Shown: positions 34,589 to 47,080 of the stretch, in pieces
How positions within the stretch are numbered: the first letter of the stretch is position 1
How the letters are laid out: the number at the start of each line of letters is the position of its first letter
Assembly (NCBI GenBank): GCA_963693085.1
Contig: OY856410.1
Location: 565,041,906-565,105,905, forward strand
Source of the DNA: Alisma plantago-aquatica
Lineage: Eukaryota > Streptophyta > Magnoliopsida > Alismatales > Alismataceae
Direction of reading: 5' to 3'
DNA: 64,000 nt
Translations under genes and position numbers: made by a program
The notes under the pieces: generated by a model
Told to the model about the DNA's origin: nothing
The model's database searches: none
What the model saw: the letters and a program-made list of their open reading frames with translations, nothing else

Positions 34589-34783
34589 TCTTGAACACCT
34601 AATCTCACTAGTAAGTGTATAATGTGTATTGGGTTTTCAAGAAAATTTCGGCAGCATTTCCCCGCTGTTCTCCAAGTACATATGTACTTAGAGAACAAAC
34701 GGGGAAATGCTGCCGAAATTTTCTTGAAAACCCAATACACATTATACACTTACATCCTAAGAGAGATCAGGTGTTCAAGAACA
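34589..34783. repeat. Near-perfect ~90-bp-arm inverted repeat upstream of tnp2
   Basis: Left arm begins CTTGAACACCTAATCTCAC, continues GTGTATAATGTGTATTGGG and GGCAGCATTTCCCCG, and ends at AGTACAT; the right arm is its complement with few mismatches. The centre is AGTACATATGTACT. It lies 127-320 bp upstream of the tnp2 start and would form a long hairpin in RNA if transcribed. A decayed copy is at the same place in CACTA-2. Confidence 0.92.
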
Positions 34784-35505
34784 GTCCCAAACCGGGGACT
34801 ATCCAAGATTTACTCCTAATGAGTAAATCTTGGACGGGTTTCTAGGCCAACAAATACATGTGTTGTCATTCTTATACCTAAAATCCTAGTTCTTCAAGTT
34901 AGTGTGATTATTGATGTCTTTAAAAGCATGATTGGCAATTTAGGGAAAAGTTCATCATTTACATTCCAAGCATGTCACATGTGTGCATTACAGTTCATCA
35001 TTAAGCAAGAAGGGTGATTAGGATTCTCAATATACTCAACAATGAAACAAGTTACCAATTTCATAGTTAAACTATTCATTAGTATGGAATGTCCATAGGA
35101 GTCATAGCCAAGGTTTTTCTAACAAAGACATAATCATTTTTTATCTACCATATTCAGCACCCTATCACATTAAAATATAAGATGGATAATCAGATATCAC
35201 TGTCAACAAACTGGCTTCCTAACTTACTTCAACATCAATGGATATGAGTTACTTATTAAAAGAAGAATAATGAGAAGTAATTTGGGCTGTCAAGCAGACA
35301 CAGCAATGTTGTGTTATATCTGTATTTATAGAATGTAAGATTACACAGTTTATAGAATGCAAGAATGTATTTATAGATCCTCAAGACCAGGTCAGTCTGT
35401 TGCTAGCTAGCACATGTATACAATAATAAATCACGTAACAGAATATAGTTATTGACTGTTTCAACACTTATCAAGTTACCAATAAGTAAATAACTTTTAA
35501 AAAAA
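34784..35505. other. CACTA-1 spacer between hairpin and GC-rich leader
   Basis: AT-rich, no gene. The first ~100 bp match CACTA-2 5905-6056. It contains a small duplication around TTTATAGAATG (35327-35365). Probably promoter or leader intron sequence. Confidence 0.5.
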
Positions 35506-35930
35506 CACCCAGCAGGGCACCTGACGATTTTGCTCTAGGGCACCTGCAGGGCTTGACCTAGCCTCGGCGGAGGAAGGAAGGAGGAAGAAGGCGGCGTACC
35601 TTGAGGGAAGAGGAAGAAGGCCCGACCGGAGCAGAGGAGAGTAGCTGGAGGTGAAGCTGGCAGCCGGCGTCGGCGGTGAGGAGAGGAGAAATTCGGCTCG
35701 GTGGAGCGGCGGCGAGGGTGGCGAGGAGAGGAGACCAGCCAACCGGCGGCGGCGGCGGTGAGGAGACGAGCGGCGCGCAAGGAGACGAACGGCGGCGCGG
35801 GGGAGCCAACCGGCAACGACAGCAGCGACGGCGGGGAGCAATCGGGGGAGCAATCGCCAGACCTAGCGCAGAGTCGCAATGAAACAGAGACAACGGGGAA
35901 AAGTTCTGTTTGCGGGGCTATTAACTGTAC
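35506..35930 (-). other. GC-rich leader of CACTA-1
   Basis: Strongly GC-rich, with GGCGGCGG runs and many CpG. All frames are open by composition alone, so the overlapping frames of 66-153 codons here are not evidence of genes. It holds the shared CACTA motif GCTAGGTCTGGCGATTG on the minus strand at 35851-35867. By position it should be 5' untranslated exon or promoter. Confidence 0.65.
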
Positions 35931-36432
35931 CATAGGCGTCGGTTATTCAAAAAAACCGACAACTAAAGCTAACAGTGTCGGTTCTGAACAAACACCGACA
36001 CCAATACTTATTACCATAGTCGTCGGTTTCTACTTAAAACTGATGCTTAAAGATGGTGAAAAATTCCCCGCGAACAGCGCGGGAAAACTCATAAGCATCG
36101 GTAATTGTAGTAAAACTGACGACCAAAATGTGCCCAATTTCTGTCTCGCGAATAACCTTTAGTCGTCGATTTTTTATTTATAAACCGACGCCATATGTCA
36201 AATTTTAGAGGTAATTTATTTCGGTGGAAATTTTGGATTTGGCGGTTAATTTTAGGTGTCGGTTTTTTATTACGTAACCGACACTGAATAAAAGCGGTAC
36301 CCGTGTCTGGTCGCCCTTCACAGATTGGATGTCAGTTTATGTTATCAACCGACGTTGTAGAGTTTAGGTGTCGGTTTATTTATACAACTGACACCTTGAA
36401 AAGTGATGTTATAAGCCATTTCTATAGTAGTG
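35931..36432 (-). repeat. CACTA-1 right (5') subterminal repeats and TIR
   Basis: Paired GTCGGTTnnn...AACCGAC units at 35937-36415, for example GCGTCGGTTATTCAAAAAAACCGAC split across a short AT-rich loop, ending in the TIR CACTACTATAGAAATGGC (minus strand, from 36432). Confidence 0.88.
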
Positions 36433-37860
36433 ACTCCACATGCAAGAAGCCTATGAGGACGACACCTCCACGAAGGGGATGACAAGTGGACTGTTGATCC
36501 CTGGATGTATGTCTAGACCGATAGGGAGACTTCCAAGCTGAGTAGGATGCATCCATATGGGCCTCGTGTTGATAGGCCATTAACCATCGGACCCAGAGAG
36601 TCCAACAAGGGAGGCGGCCACCCAAGATCCCCTCTGATGACCTTTGGATTGAAATGAGAATGTCCAGATTAGAAAATGGAGTCTAGTCCTGGCACACAAG
36701 GAAGGAAAAGATAAGGGTTTCACACGAGTGTCAAGAAATTTCCTTAGACTCGAAGATTGCATATGTTGGCCTTTAACTGGCTTTACAAAACATGCTTTTA
36801 TCACTGCCTTGATCCCAGAATGGGAAAGGACCTGGACCGAAAGAAAATTTCCTTAAAAGCAGTGAATAGCCTAGTTCATATAGGTCATAGTCAACGAGAA
36901 TAAATAATAGGAGATAGGCAAATAGGAAAAATGGTATAGCGGTAGATACCATATTAATCAAAAAGAACTGAATCAAAAGGAAAAAGAAAATGACAAATTG
37001 TATTGTGTCTATCTGGTGATTACACAAAAATGCTCAACTGTGGCACAATTAGTACAAATTCTATCATCAGCCAATGCATTGGAATATTCCATTCTTGTAG
37101 TGGCCACCGCTTTGGATCCTACTCCTATCAATTTTCAACTTGGACAAGTGAGAGTTTCTAATTCCTCACCCTAACGGGCGAGTCACTTTGTACCACAACA
37201 GTCGACTAGTTGTCTCCTACAACAACTATTAACAGTCTCAGGGGTGATTAGATGTGACGCCCCATGAGGGTAGGCAAACGTCCTCCCCTTGTTGCGGGAC
37301 ACGAAAGAGCCATTATGGAGGGTTGGGTCAAGGGATGACGCTCTCCCCTCCCCCCTCTTCCTTGATTTCTATCACTTGTCCGCTGGCTTTCTTTTTGTCT
37401 CCTTAAGTGTCAAAGAGGGAGAGGTTTTTGAGGAGCGGGGACAAGAATTCCAACTGAAATATCTCGATCATCATCAAAAGAAGTTTGATCTGACTCCATC
37501 TCACTCACTCTTCCATTTACATGTGGAAGGGGAGCGGATCCTAGTTCAGTGGTTCTTCCTAAATAGGTCATTCGAAGGCCCTGATTCTGCTGACCACAAA
37601 GTGAACCAATAATCATTCATCTCTAAATGGATTCTCAATCCGGTCGGATACATGCCTCAATCGAATTTTGAACCGACTCAACAAGCATGTAATCTGACAA
37701 CACCCTTCTCCATTATTCGAGACAAGACAATGCAAGCATTTCATTTGAATCTTACCGTCAAGTGGAGTCTATGCTTGTTCTTCTAGTGGTGGTGTGGTGT
37801 CTGTGCCTACAAACGACCTCCCATAGGTCTTGGTGTGATTTTCACCAACAATCCTTTGTC
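36433..37860. other. GC-richer segment, possible organelle-derived DNA
   Basis: The composition changes at the CACTA-1 edge to more even base use with GGG/CCC runs and few AT tracts, then returns to AT-rich near 37860. Frames at 36773-37027 (minus, hydrophobic) and 37289-37612 (plus, 107 codons, HHQKKFDLTPSHSLFHLHVEGE) have no domain I can name. The texture resembles plant mitochondrial intergenic DNA, but this is impression only. Confidence 0.3.
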
Positions 37861-40800
37861 CGGTCATGACAGGTAATATATGGTTTTTTATCAGAATAAT
37901 GAGAACTATCACCTGGAAATGATTTCATGATCTAATTTCATTTGTAGATCTCATGTTTCAGCTAAAGTTGATACCTTTATGCTAAAGTAATGATCTCTAT
38001 GGTATTTTATGTTTCTCCTTGTTTCATTAATGAATCATTGCTCCTTAATCTTCTAAAATAGTAACCTTATATCACTTTAGACGTGATTGATAATTTTAAA
38101 TCGTCTATGTGTACCCTTAATGTTTATCTTGACTCAAAATGGCTCTTTGTTTCCCTTCCATGTTGTAACTTGATCTAATATGAAGTTTAAGCCAAAAATT
38201 ATCATCATGCAACCTTTCAACTTCAAATTTAGTAGATCTTGTGTTGTTGTATTCCATGTTAGACAATGATATTATGACTCTTTCCATGATGTACCTCATA
38301 TGTCTTGAATGACCTATCTTTGTGCAGTAGTATGCCATAAATGTGATAGTAAGTTCTTATAGGTTGGGATCTTTAACTCTTGTTCTAAAGTAAATCCTTA
38401 ATGTTTATATCTCCATGTTCACCTCCAAATCAGACACTATCATGTTTTGTCTCGAATTTCCATGTAACATACATGTGTGTCGTATTGACTGCATGTAATA
38501 CCAAGTGTAACCAATATTCATCTTTTGAATGTTTGGATCTAACCTTGCTAGATTATACTCTAACTGATATAATTCCATATTAATGAATTCAAATAAGTAG
38601 AATTGTCATACTACAACTCTAGATCCTAATTTGATATACTTGTTGTGCTATGACATGGAAATGTGACCCTGCTGCATCACTTGATTTAATATGACTACTT
38701 ATGATCTGCATGGTTAAATCTTGATCGAAATCCAAATAGCATGCTTCCCTTACTTCTAAATCAAATATTGTCCTTCTATTGTAATACTCATGATGTGGAT
38801 GGTTCACCTAGACCTAAGGTTTAGTGTTAATGCTTATACTATGTTGAATAAATGCATGCATGTTTGACAAGATGGGACCATACTTGAACTATATGATACC
38901 TAGGTTTAGGAGAACTTCCACATGGCGTGATACTTGTTTATCTTAACAAAACCTAATGTTCTAAGACCCAATATTATATTTTTGTATATATTAGGTCCCC
39001 TTTGTGTTGGACCTTCTCTAAAATATACTCACGGATCATAACTTGTACTCTACTCACAATGTATGTTTAATCTCTTGAACTTGCTATGATATTGGCTTGT
39101 TTGTATGTATGATTGTATGAATGCTTGGCTAGGCAACTACTTGATTGAGCTATTGTTCCTAAGATTACTACTTTCATGTTTGATTATACTATGTAGAAAA
39201 ACCTTGAACATAACTTAGAGAAACATATTATAAATCCTTGTGTACCTGCCTGAGGTTTTGGGGTAAGGGCACAAGGAATGTTGAAAAACCTAAAACATGC
39301 TTTGTATAAACCAATGTCTTTAAGTGTTCTTGCCTTGTTTATAATCCTTGTTTATATGATAATTCTACCCAAGAAACTTTTATATTACTCTTAAACTATG
39401 GTTACATGTTTTTCATAGCGTACTCAATGCACTCACATTGATATATTTTGTTTATCAAATTTATAACTACCAACTGAACATCTGTTGCACTCAAGACTCT
39501 AAGTTCTAAAATAAAACACAAATGGGTGTACTTGAATATGGAAATGGGAACATTCTTCTCTACCCCCTTTTACCATATTGTTATATCTTGTTGTTACCAC
39601 TTTTACATATATATTTCCTTTGTGAAATATTTATTCCATTCTACGGACAGACGCCTAAGCCCTACTGCCACTGACTCTATAGTCAGTGGGGTAGGATGAG
39701 GGTAACGAATAGTTATGTGACAGTCACCCAACCCAAAGATGATGACACTTCACCTAAGGACACACTCCCCTCCGACGATCTTAGACATTATAAGGACGAT
39801 GGTGAAGATACAGTTCCAATTTGTGATCCACAAATGATGAGGACAAGCTAGAGCATGATTCTTTATTACCTATAGCAGTTGATGGAGCCATTTATTCTAG
39901 AAATATTGGTACCTTGACAACACATATCTCTCTTATTATTTTATAAGATAAGGGGCTATAATCGTGCATAGCACTGCTTGCTAATGCGCTCATGCATCAT
40001 GTGCCATGAAAAGATTGATGTTTTGCCAATTTATGATGCCTACACAACCACCTGAGTGTCATCGATTCTTGTAAATGCTCTGAAGACAAAACCAAAACCA
40101 ATGCTTCTACCCTATTGCATGCATGGTCTTAATAATGCCCCATGTGTGGTCGCCCAATGGCACATGACTCATTTTTCCTTCATCTAATGCTTGTTAGGGA
40201 GCTCGTATAGGATATATACATGAATCACTACTGGCTCATCTTCCTAGTTTTGGGGAGTTAATGCAAGTCAAAAGTGACACATTATTTTGTTTGTTTTTGT
40301 TTTATGTTTTTTATATGGACCTAAGTGCAAATTATCTAAGTAATATAGATAGTTGCAAGTATTAAAAGTGTGGCTTTATTTTTATATTTTTATTTGAAAA
40401 TTTACACAAGTTCCATACTCGGGTATGTCATGTATTTTATTATAAAATAACAACCCTATAGAACCAAATAGAAGTAATTCTCTCCATGTCACAATCATGT
40501 TTTAGTGCCCAAAATATATACTCAATCCAAAGATACAACTAGCCTTCATCTAGAAACCACTCCCTTTCTTGTTTCCTCATTGCACACATAAATAGATGCC
40601 AAGTATTGTCACCTAGCATCACGAAGTGCCTCCAATGAGTGTTCAAGTCTAGCATAACCTCTTTTGTGTAGACATCTACATGCCCCTAATTATCATCCTC
40701 TTGCATGTAGTAATACCTATGAAACAACAACATCCATTGTGGATGCCAATTTAGAAAGGGAACCTTGTCAAGTAAACATTTTAGAGCCAACATCGGTGAA

Positions 40801-43800
40801 GGAACAAATACTAGTGACAATATAGCACTAGTTAAACATAGTCAATAGGTGTGAGGATATTCAATTGCTAAGAAGAAATTGTTGCATTTTTTATGATATT
40901 AAGAATCCAAATTGTGTCAGTCACAAAGTCACCTTTAAAAAAGAAATGATTATATATGTAGCGAGTTTCTTAGTGCAAGGATCCATTAGTCCAAAGTTGT
41001 GAATTTTTAGTACAACAAGGAAGTAGTGTGTGTCTTAGAGTAAGAAGAGTTTCGAAAAGACATGGATAAGGTAGAGTGCAAGGAAAAAGCCAAAAAGATA
41101 TGTGAATGTAAGTTGTGGAAGGAGCAAAGTGGAAGCATGTAGTGTACTATGTTAGGATATAGTAGTGATGGATACAACATATAAGCTATTGGATCTTGAA
41201 GCACATATCTCATCCATCCAAGGATATGTAAACCTTAAGGATGATGAAGATATATAATAATTAATACAAAGTTTAAGTTGCTACTAAAGAAGTGCGAGCG
41301 GTCAGGAAAAAAACTCAACACTATGCTAATTTGAGTCACTTAATTGATCATAATGCAATGTTTGAGTATTTTAGTTTTATAAAAAAGGCAACGACACTCA
41401 AAGCTCACCAAGACCAAGAATAATAAATATAAAAGAGAAATTTAAAATGGAAAACACATCCCAAATAATTTCTAGAAATAGTTCATGTCACCCTTTTCAA
41501 TTAGGGATAAACCAAGTAGAAATATGATAAATATAAGGAACAACAATATGTTTGTAATAGGATTTGTGAGGGGGGTTATTAAACATGCAAATTTGTTTCA
41601 TCTAAATCTACCATTGACTATTATGCAAATTTACAAACAAAAAAACCAAATGAATGGTGTTTATGAAATGAAGTTAAATAATCTAATTTTGATCAACTTC
41701 ACCTTCGTTGTAGTTAGGAAATAAGGTGTCCATTCCCCGCAAACCATAAACCAAAGTTTTGAGACCTAGAAGCAATTCAGCTACACAATCCAAATAATTT
41801 CATTTCTATAAAGAATTATAGTTGTAACTTCTAAATATAAAATTTAGTGTAAAATATTTCATTTTATGAATAATTGTTAATATGATCATACAATTATAGT
41901 CAATATTACTATTGCATGACTCTAGACATTGCTTTGTTACAAAATGTTGACAACGTCATCGTTGAAATTAGCAATCATATAACAACCAAAATTTGAACTT
42001 ACAATTGCATGGATCACCCTCGTTCATTGTTGGCTGGATTCTAAACTATCAAAGAAGATGAAAATGAGCAGAATATCAAGTGTATGTGTAGGGAAGTAAA
42101 TATGGGTGGTCAATATGTTGGCAAAAAAATATAGTAAATGTTTTATGATAGCGTATTACATGTCAGTATTCCATATACAACACATCCAATGGTTGTGCAT
42201 AAGAGGTAAAATTAACTATAGTTGTGTAAAATAGAATACAACATTAAGGGGGATTTAGTAATTAACTTAATCATAATTCATAGATTGTTTGAAATATAAG
42301 AAAAAGATCAATCTATATCTTGGTCAATTGTTGTGTGGGTTCTCTACAAGAAAGGGTCACAAAAAATCCTTGTGGGGTACATTGTGGATGCTAGTCACAC
42401 CTTGATGGCTTCGTCATCTATATCATTTTAATTTCACTATGGATCATGGAACAAAATCTAGATGGTTGCTAGTCACACCTTGATGACTTGGTCATCCCTA
42501 TCACTTTGATTTAACTAATGGATCATGGGACACAATCTAGAAGTGGATCGCCTCTTACCAGAAGTGTAGTTGTCCTAGTACATCCTTGTTTCCCTTCCTT
42601 TGTAGGCCATCAAATATAGGAAAAGATTGATCTAGCACATAACCATATAAGAAGCATCTCTTTCGTGACACCCTTTATACAGAAACTACTTCCAAGTGAT
42701 TTGAGAAAATGTTGGACCATACCTCCTTTAACAATTAAAACACAACAATAATAAATTAGAGTTGTGTATAAATTTTGAATGGTAAGTCTTAGTAATAACA
42801 TAATCAAATATTTAAAAGGTGTTTCATGGAGGAAATTTTTTTACATTCCTAGAAGATACAATTCATTGCTTCTAGCATGGGTTTATTATTAAGTGTGCAT
42901 GATATTGTATATCTGGGATAATTCTAACAACACCCTCACTATTACTTCTAAATTGTGTTGTTCATATTTTAGAAATAAACATTAAATGATGAAAAGGTAG
43001 TGCTCATGATGAAAGATTTGAGTTGATGGGTGCTTTCCAAATAATATATACTTATTTGAATTAACATGGTCCTAATTTTATCAATTAGTTGCAGAAAAGT
43101 TTGCGAGATGAAAAAATTAACTAGAGAATCATGTCAGTCTCAATTGGTTAAAGAACATACATAAACAACGACATTCATTATTGAGAAATGCACTGGTGTC
43201 TTAAAACCAACCTATATAATTTAAGTGGCATATATTGTGTCTATCCCTCATTAAACTTGAAGATGTGCACCAATCCACTCGTGTTGTGGCTCAATAGTTC
43301 ACAGACAATCGAACACATTACTTGCCATTTCCCAGCCACAAAAAAAGTAGAGATAAGTCTGATGTTGTCCTGTTGAGAAAAAGCTCTCCAACCAATATCT
43401 ACTACAGTGATTGTCATCCCACTGGTTTAGTGGTCCGTTACAAGGTTTGTGAGAGAAAAAGAACACAAGGAGCCATCGTCCAGATGAAGGGGAAGTTAAT
43501 TTTTAGGGTGATTTTAGGGGATCTTTTAAATAAAAAGTTATTTATAATCTTGAAACTTTTATAGAAAACTAACAAACTTAGATTCTAGTTTAGTATTCCA
43601 ATCAGAAAAAATTAGTGGAGGAAAATATTTACCAGGCAAGATGCACAAAACCTATCAAAGTATCAGACCCTAAGAAAAACAATTCAACTGGCCAAAGAAG
43701 AGTAGCTTAACCATATACCTGAGTTGTATGCACGGTCAAAGTGTGCATATTGATGGCAAAGATGTTTATACATTGGGTTCATCTTAACCTTTCAACTTAC

Positions 43801-45454
43801 ACGGGATTTGTGTTGGCCTTGTGATTCTCATTAGAATACAATTAGAAGTAATGGAATGGTATTTTATCAACAATGAAGAAACAGGAAACATAGAATAAAA
43901 TAAAAGCTAGAAATAGGGGAGTCCTTACCATGGATTTAGTTTGTGACTAAACAATAGTGATGAATGAGATAACATGGAATGAACGGCTAACATAGTAATA
44001 CTCAATAGAATGAAATTGGATGCTCCTTTCTACATTGAAGTCGACAATTCCTACTTACATCCAGTTAACAAAAAGAAATCAAATGCATACAAACAAGGAT
44101 GTTAACACTGGGAAAATGACCCATTAAATAATAAATAGGGTAAATATGGAGAAAAATATATGATTCATTGCATTAAGAGAAGGTGGTTCCAATTTGTAAC
44201 AATACACAACATCCAAACAAAAGTGCGGGAGAAAGGGAGAAGGAAAAGGGTGTATCAGGAAGCAAGCACAGTGTTGAATAGACATAGTGATAAAAGTCCA
44301 TATTACAATTCAAAACTAGAGACTTCTACATATAGGAGCAGGTTAGCAACCCTCAAATACTCAAAGAAATGCATGAAATGTTTAAGATTAAGTTTCCTAA
44401 TTAGAAATTCACCGTAGGCATACCTGCAAAGAGAAAATAAATCCTAGAAAAAAATTACACACGAACCTATAGGAAACAAACTTTTTTTAAAAAAAAGAGG
44501 GATAAACAAAATACCCCAATGTAGTGGTTACAACAACGTGCACTGAAGTGGCGTTGCTCTCTTTCTTTGGTGACGACGTTTCTCCATTCGATCCACCATC
44601 CAAGATCTATTAATGGAGGAAAGAATGTACGAGGGCCACAAGGAATCCATGCCATAATGAAGGATAAGATGTAGAAATCAGATGTTTAGCATAAACTGAA
44701 CTAGATGAGGCTTGATGTTAGAGGAAAATAATTTGCACATGACAGAAGGGGTTAGGGCAGGCTAGGTAGAAATAGGAGAAGGGATAGGGTGGGTGGTTGG
44801 GGGTAGCTTAAAACAATAATTTTTTGGCAGAAAAGCTGAAAGAAATGGGCTTCTTTGAGTGTGGTATTTTCCCTGACCGTCGTTCGGTATTTTCCCAATA
44901 AAAGTTTGAAAAATATGTCAGTAAAAGGGAGATTTTTTGTATTGTTTTCTAGTCAAGTCTATGTGGTTATATTTTAGTAAATTGAGGAAGCTCTTTTATT
45001 TATTTCACTCTCTGAAAAAGGTAAAACAAAATAATTATGTGAAATAGATTTAACTATTCGGTAAGGTCGAATTCTATAGGAAAGTTTCTATGGCCATTGC
45101 TATTCACAGTAGCAACCACTGACTTCTCAATGTGATAGAGATGAGGTGTACAACTATAGAAAATAGGAAGAGAAACAAATATAGGGACACCTAGAAAATT
45201 TCATAACATATATAGGATAAAGGGAAAAAGCCACATGACTAAGGAAACAAGTAGAGACTTAGGGAGTGTGTGGTCTTCCTTTTCCCATGTTCTACAGTCA
45301 TCACAAGTGGTTCAACATTTCATAATAATGTACTACAAGGTTTCCTGAGCAACACAGTGGATATTTTGATAGAAGCTACTATATAATTATATATTTTTGT
45401 TAAATATATGTTTGTAAATAGGTAAAAGGTTATGGATAATGTCCATACTTTACA
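37861..45454. other. Unassigned AT-rich region
   Basis: About 7.6 kb with no frame over ~95 codons and no recognised domain on either strand. A 78-bp tandem duplication lies at 42389-42544 (TGCTAGTCACACCTTGATG...GGATCATGG). Probably old decayed repeats. A short (A)n/(T)n foldback, CTTTTTTTAAAAAAAAG, is near 44480. Confidence 0.5.
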
Positions 45455-46177
45455 TGTAACACCCCTGACCTAGGTTTTGGGATAACCCTTGAGGTTTTTC
45501 CTAAGTAAGATAATAAGAACCTTATATTAATCTTTTAAAGAGTAATTAAGATTTAAGGAGAGCTCAAGTTTCAAGTTTGGTCATGTTTGAATGTTGTTTG
45601 AGCAATGTTTGCTTGTTTGGACCAAAGTGCAATTTACCCAAAATATGGAGTTGATGTGCAATTTATCATCCCCAGATTGTCCCTACTCTCTATTAGTATC
45701 ATATAGAGGAGATAAAAAGGAGGAGGCCCCTTGTTTGAGTCTTGGTTGAGTGATAGCACTCTTGGTAGTATAAGAACTCAAGAATGTTGAGTATCTTGAA
45801 CCCTAGATGGGGTTGTGTCGGCTTATGAAGGGTATATGGGAGTTCCTATCAGTTTGGAAGCTATGGAGGAAGTCCCCTATCAGTTTGATAACTTCTTGGA
45901 AGTATCTATAGCGGGTTAAGAACCTCAAGTAGGTGAAGCATATCGTTTTTTATGTTCCTTACAAAAGATGTATCGGTTTGCACATAAAATGATAATTGGG
46001 TTGAGAAATCTTATCAAGCAAGATACCCAATGGTTGATATCTCACTTTTTAGTTATACACAAAAGTATTGCATGTCAAGATAATCATGTTTGCATGATAC
46101 CACCATGCATGGACACGTTTCACCTAGTTACATATGATGATGACACCTCTCATATAGTCTCTCTCGTGAGCCTCAAC

Positions 46178-46185
46178 TATAAAAG
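46178..46185 (+). promoter_or_regulatory. TATA box of LTR-C1
   Basis: TATAAAAG after CCTCAAC, followed by CCTCTCTTTGCACATTC. It is about 725 bp from the LTR start. LTR-B has TATAAAAAG about 890 bp from its start on the other strand. Confidence 0.5.
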
Positions 46186-46831
46186 CCTCTCTTTGCACAT
46201 TCTAGTAAACATTTCGACCCTCATACATGTCTTTCTTGGTGGATGACCCTAGGATCTCAAGGAAGAAGAGGAAGGCCGAGCATCTTACCCAAGATAAAGT
46301 AATGGTTATCCTCTACCTTGAATAGGCTATGCTTCTTGAACCATGATTCCTTCTTTCTCTCCTTCACCAAGTTTCTTACTATGATACCTTCTTCATGATG
46401 GAGGTGAAGTTGTGGCCGAATCCTAGAATTTTGGTAAGTCATCTTCAACCTTGGGAACGTGAATCTTTGGAGCTTGAAGCTCTATTGATGATCTTGAGGC
46501 GGGTTATATAACTCTACTTCAATTCTATCTCTATTCATTTTCAATTTTACAATACTTGGTGATTCCTTCTCAATTTTTATTTCCCTTGAATAAATGATGA
46601 ATATGTGAGATTTAATGAAAACATGGGTTTGCTGCCCAAAAACTAGAGTGTTAACGTATGAAGGTTTTAAGCTTGAAGATGATCAAACTGTTAACCCTTT
46701 AAGCATCTCAAATTATTATCCTTTTTAGCACCACAAGGTCAATATCCTTTTTAGCACCTCAAGATCGATATCACTTTGATGTGTTATGAAAAACACAAGG
46801 TGATGGTAAGGTCAACAAATTAGGTAGTGAT

Positions 46832-47080
46832 GTGGCAGATACACTAATGTGTAGTAAGGCTAATACACTAATATGTAGTAGGCCGATACACGAAATTGTG
46901 GTGTGGTCGATACACCAAGGTATGATGTGGCTAATACACCAAGGCATGGTGTGGCCAATACACCAAGGTATGGTGTGGATGTACACCAAGGTTTGGTGAG
47001 GCCAATACAACAAAGTGTGGTGTGGCCAATACACCTAAGTAAGGTAAAGGTGTTACACCCAAGTGAGGTGAAGATATTAT
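46832..47080. repeat. 27-bp minisatellite in LTR-C1
   Basis: Nine or so units of the type GATACACCAAGGTATGGTGT plus GGCCAA. Degenerate CCGATACAC-type units carry on to about 47830. LTR-C2 lacks this part. Confidence 0.85.

Larger units (their letters stand above)
26633..36432 (-). mobile_element. CACTA-1: complete CACTA (En/Spm) transposon
   Basis: A 9.8-kb element with both ends present. The left end reads CACTAGTACAGAACCGAC from 26633, and the right end on the minus strand reads CACTACTATAGAAATGGC from 36432. Both are flanked by a 3-bp ACT duplication (26630-26632 and 36433-36435), as expected for this superfamily. Coding is on the minus strand, so the right end is the 5' end. Order from 5' to 3': TIR, GTCGGTT subterminal repeats, GC-rich leader, hairpin, tnp2, tandem-repeat spacer, Transposase_24/ULP1 gene, repeats, TIR. 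Both genes have stop codons, so it is probably not autonomous now. Confidence 0.93.

Noticed and set aside
35497..36162. Overlapping frames on both strands in the CACTA-1 leader
   Set aside because: Open only because of GC-rich triplet repeats; no domain, and the place is a transposon leader with CACTA subterminal repeats.
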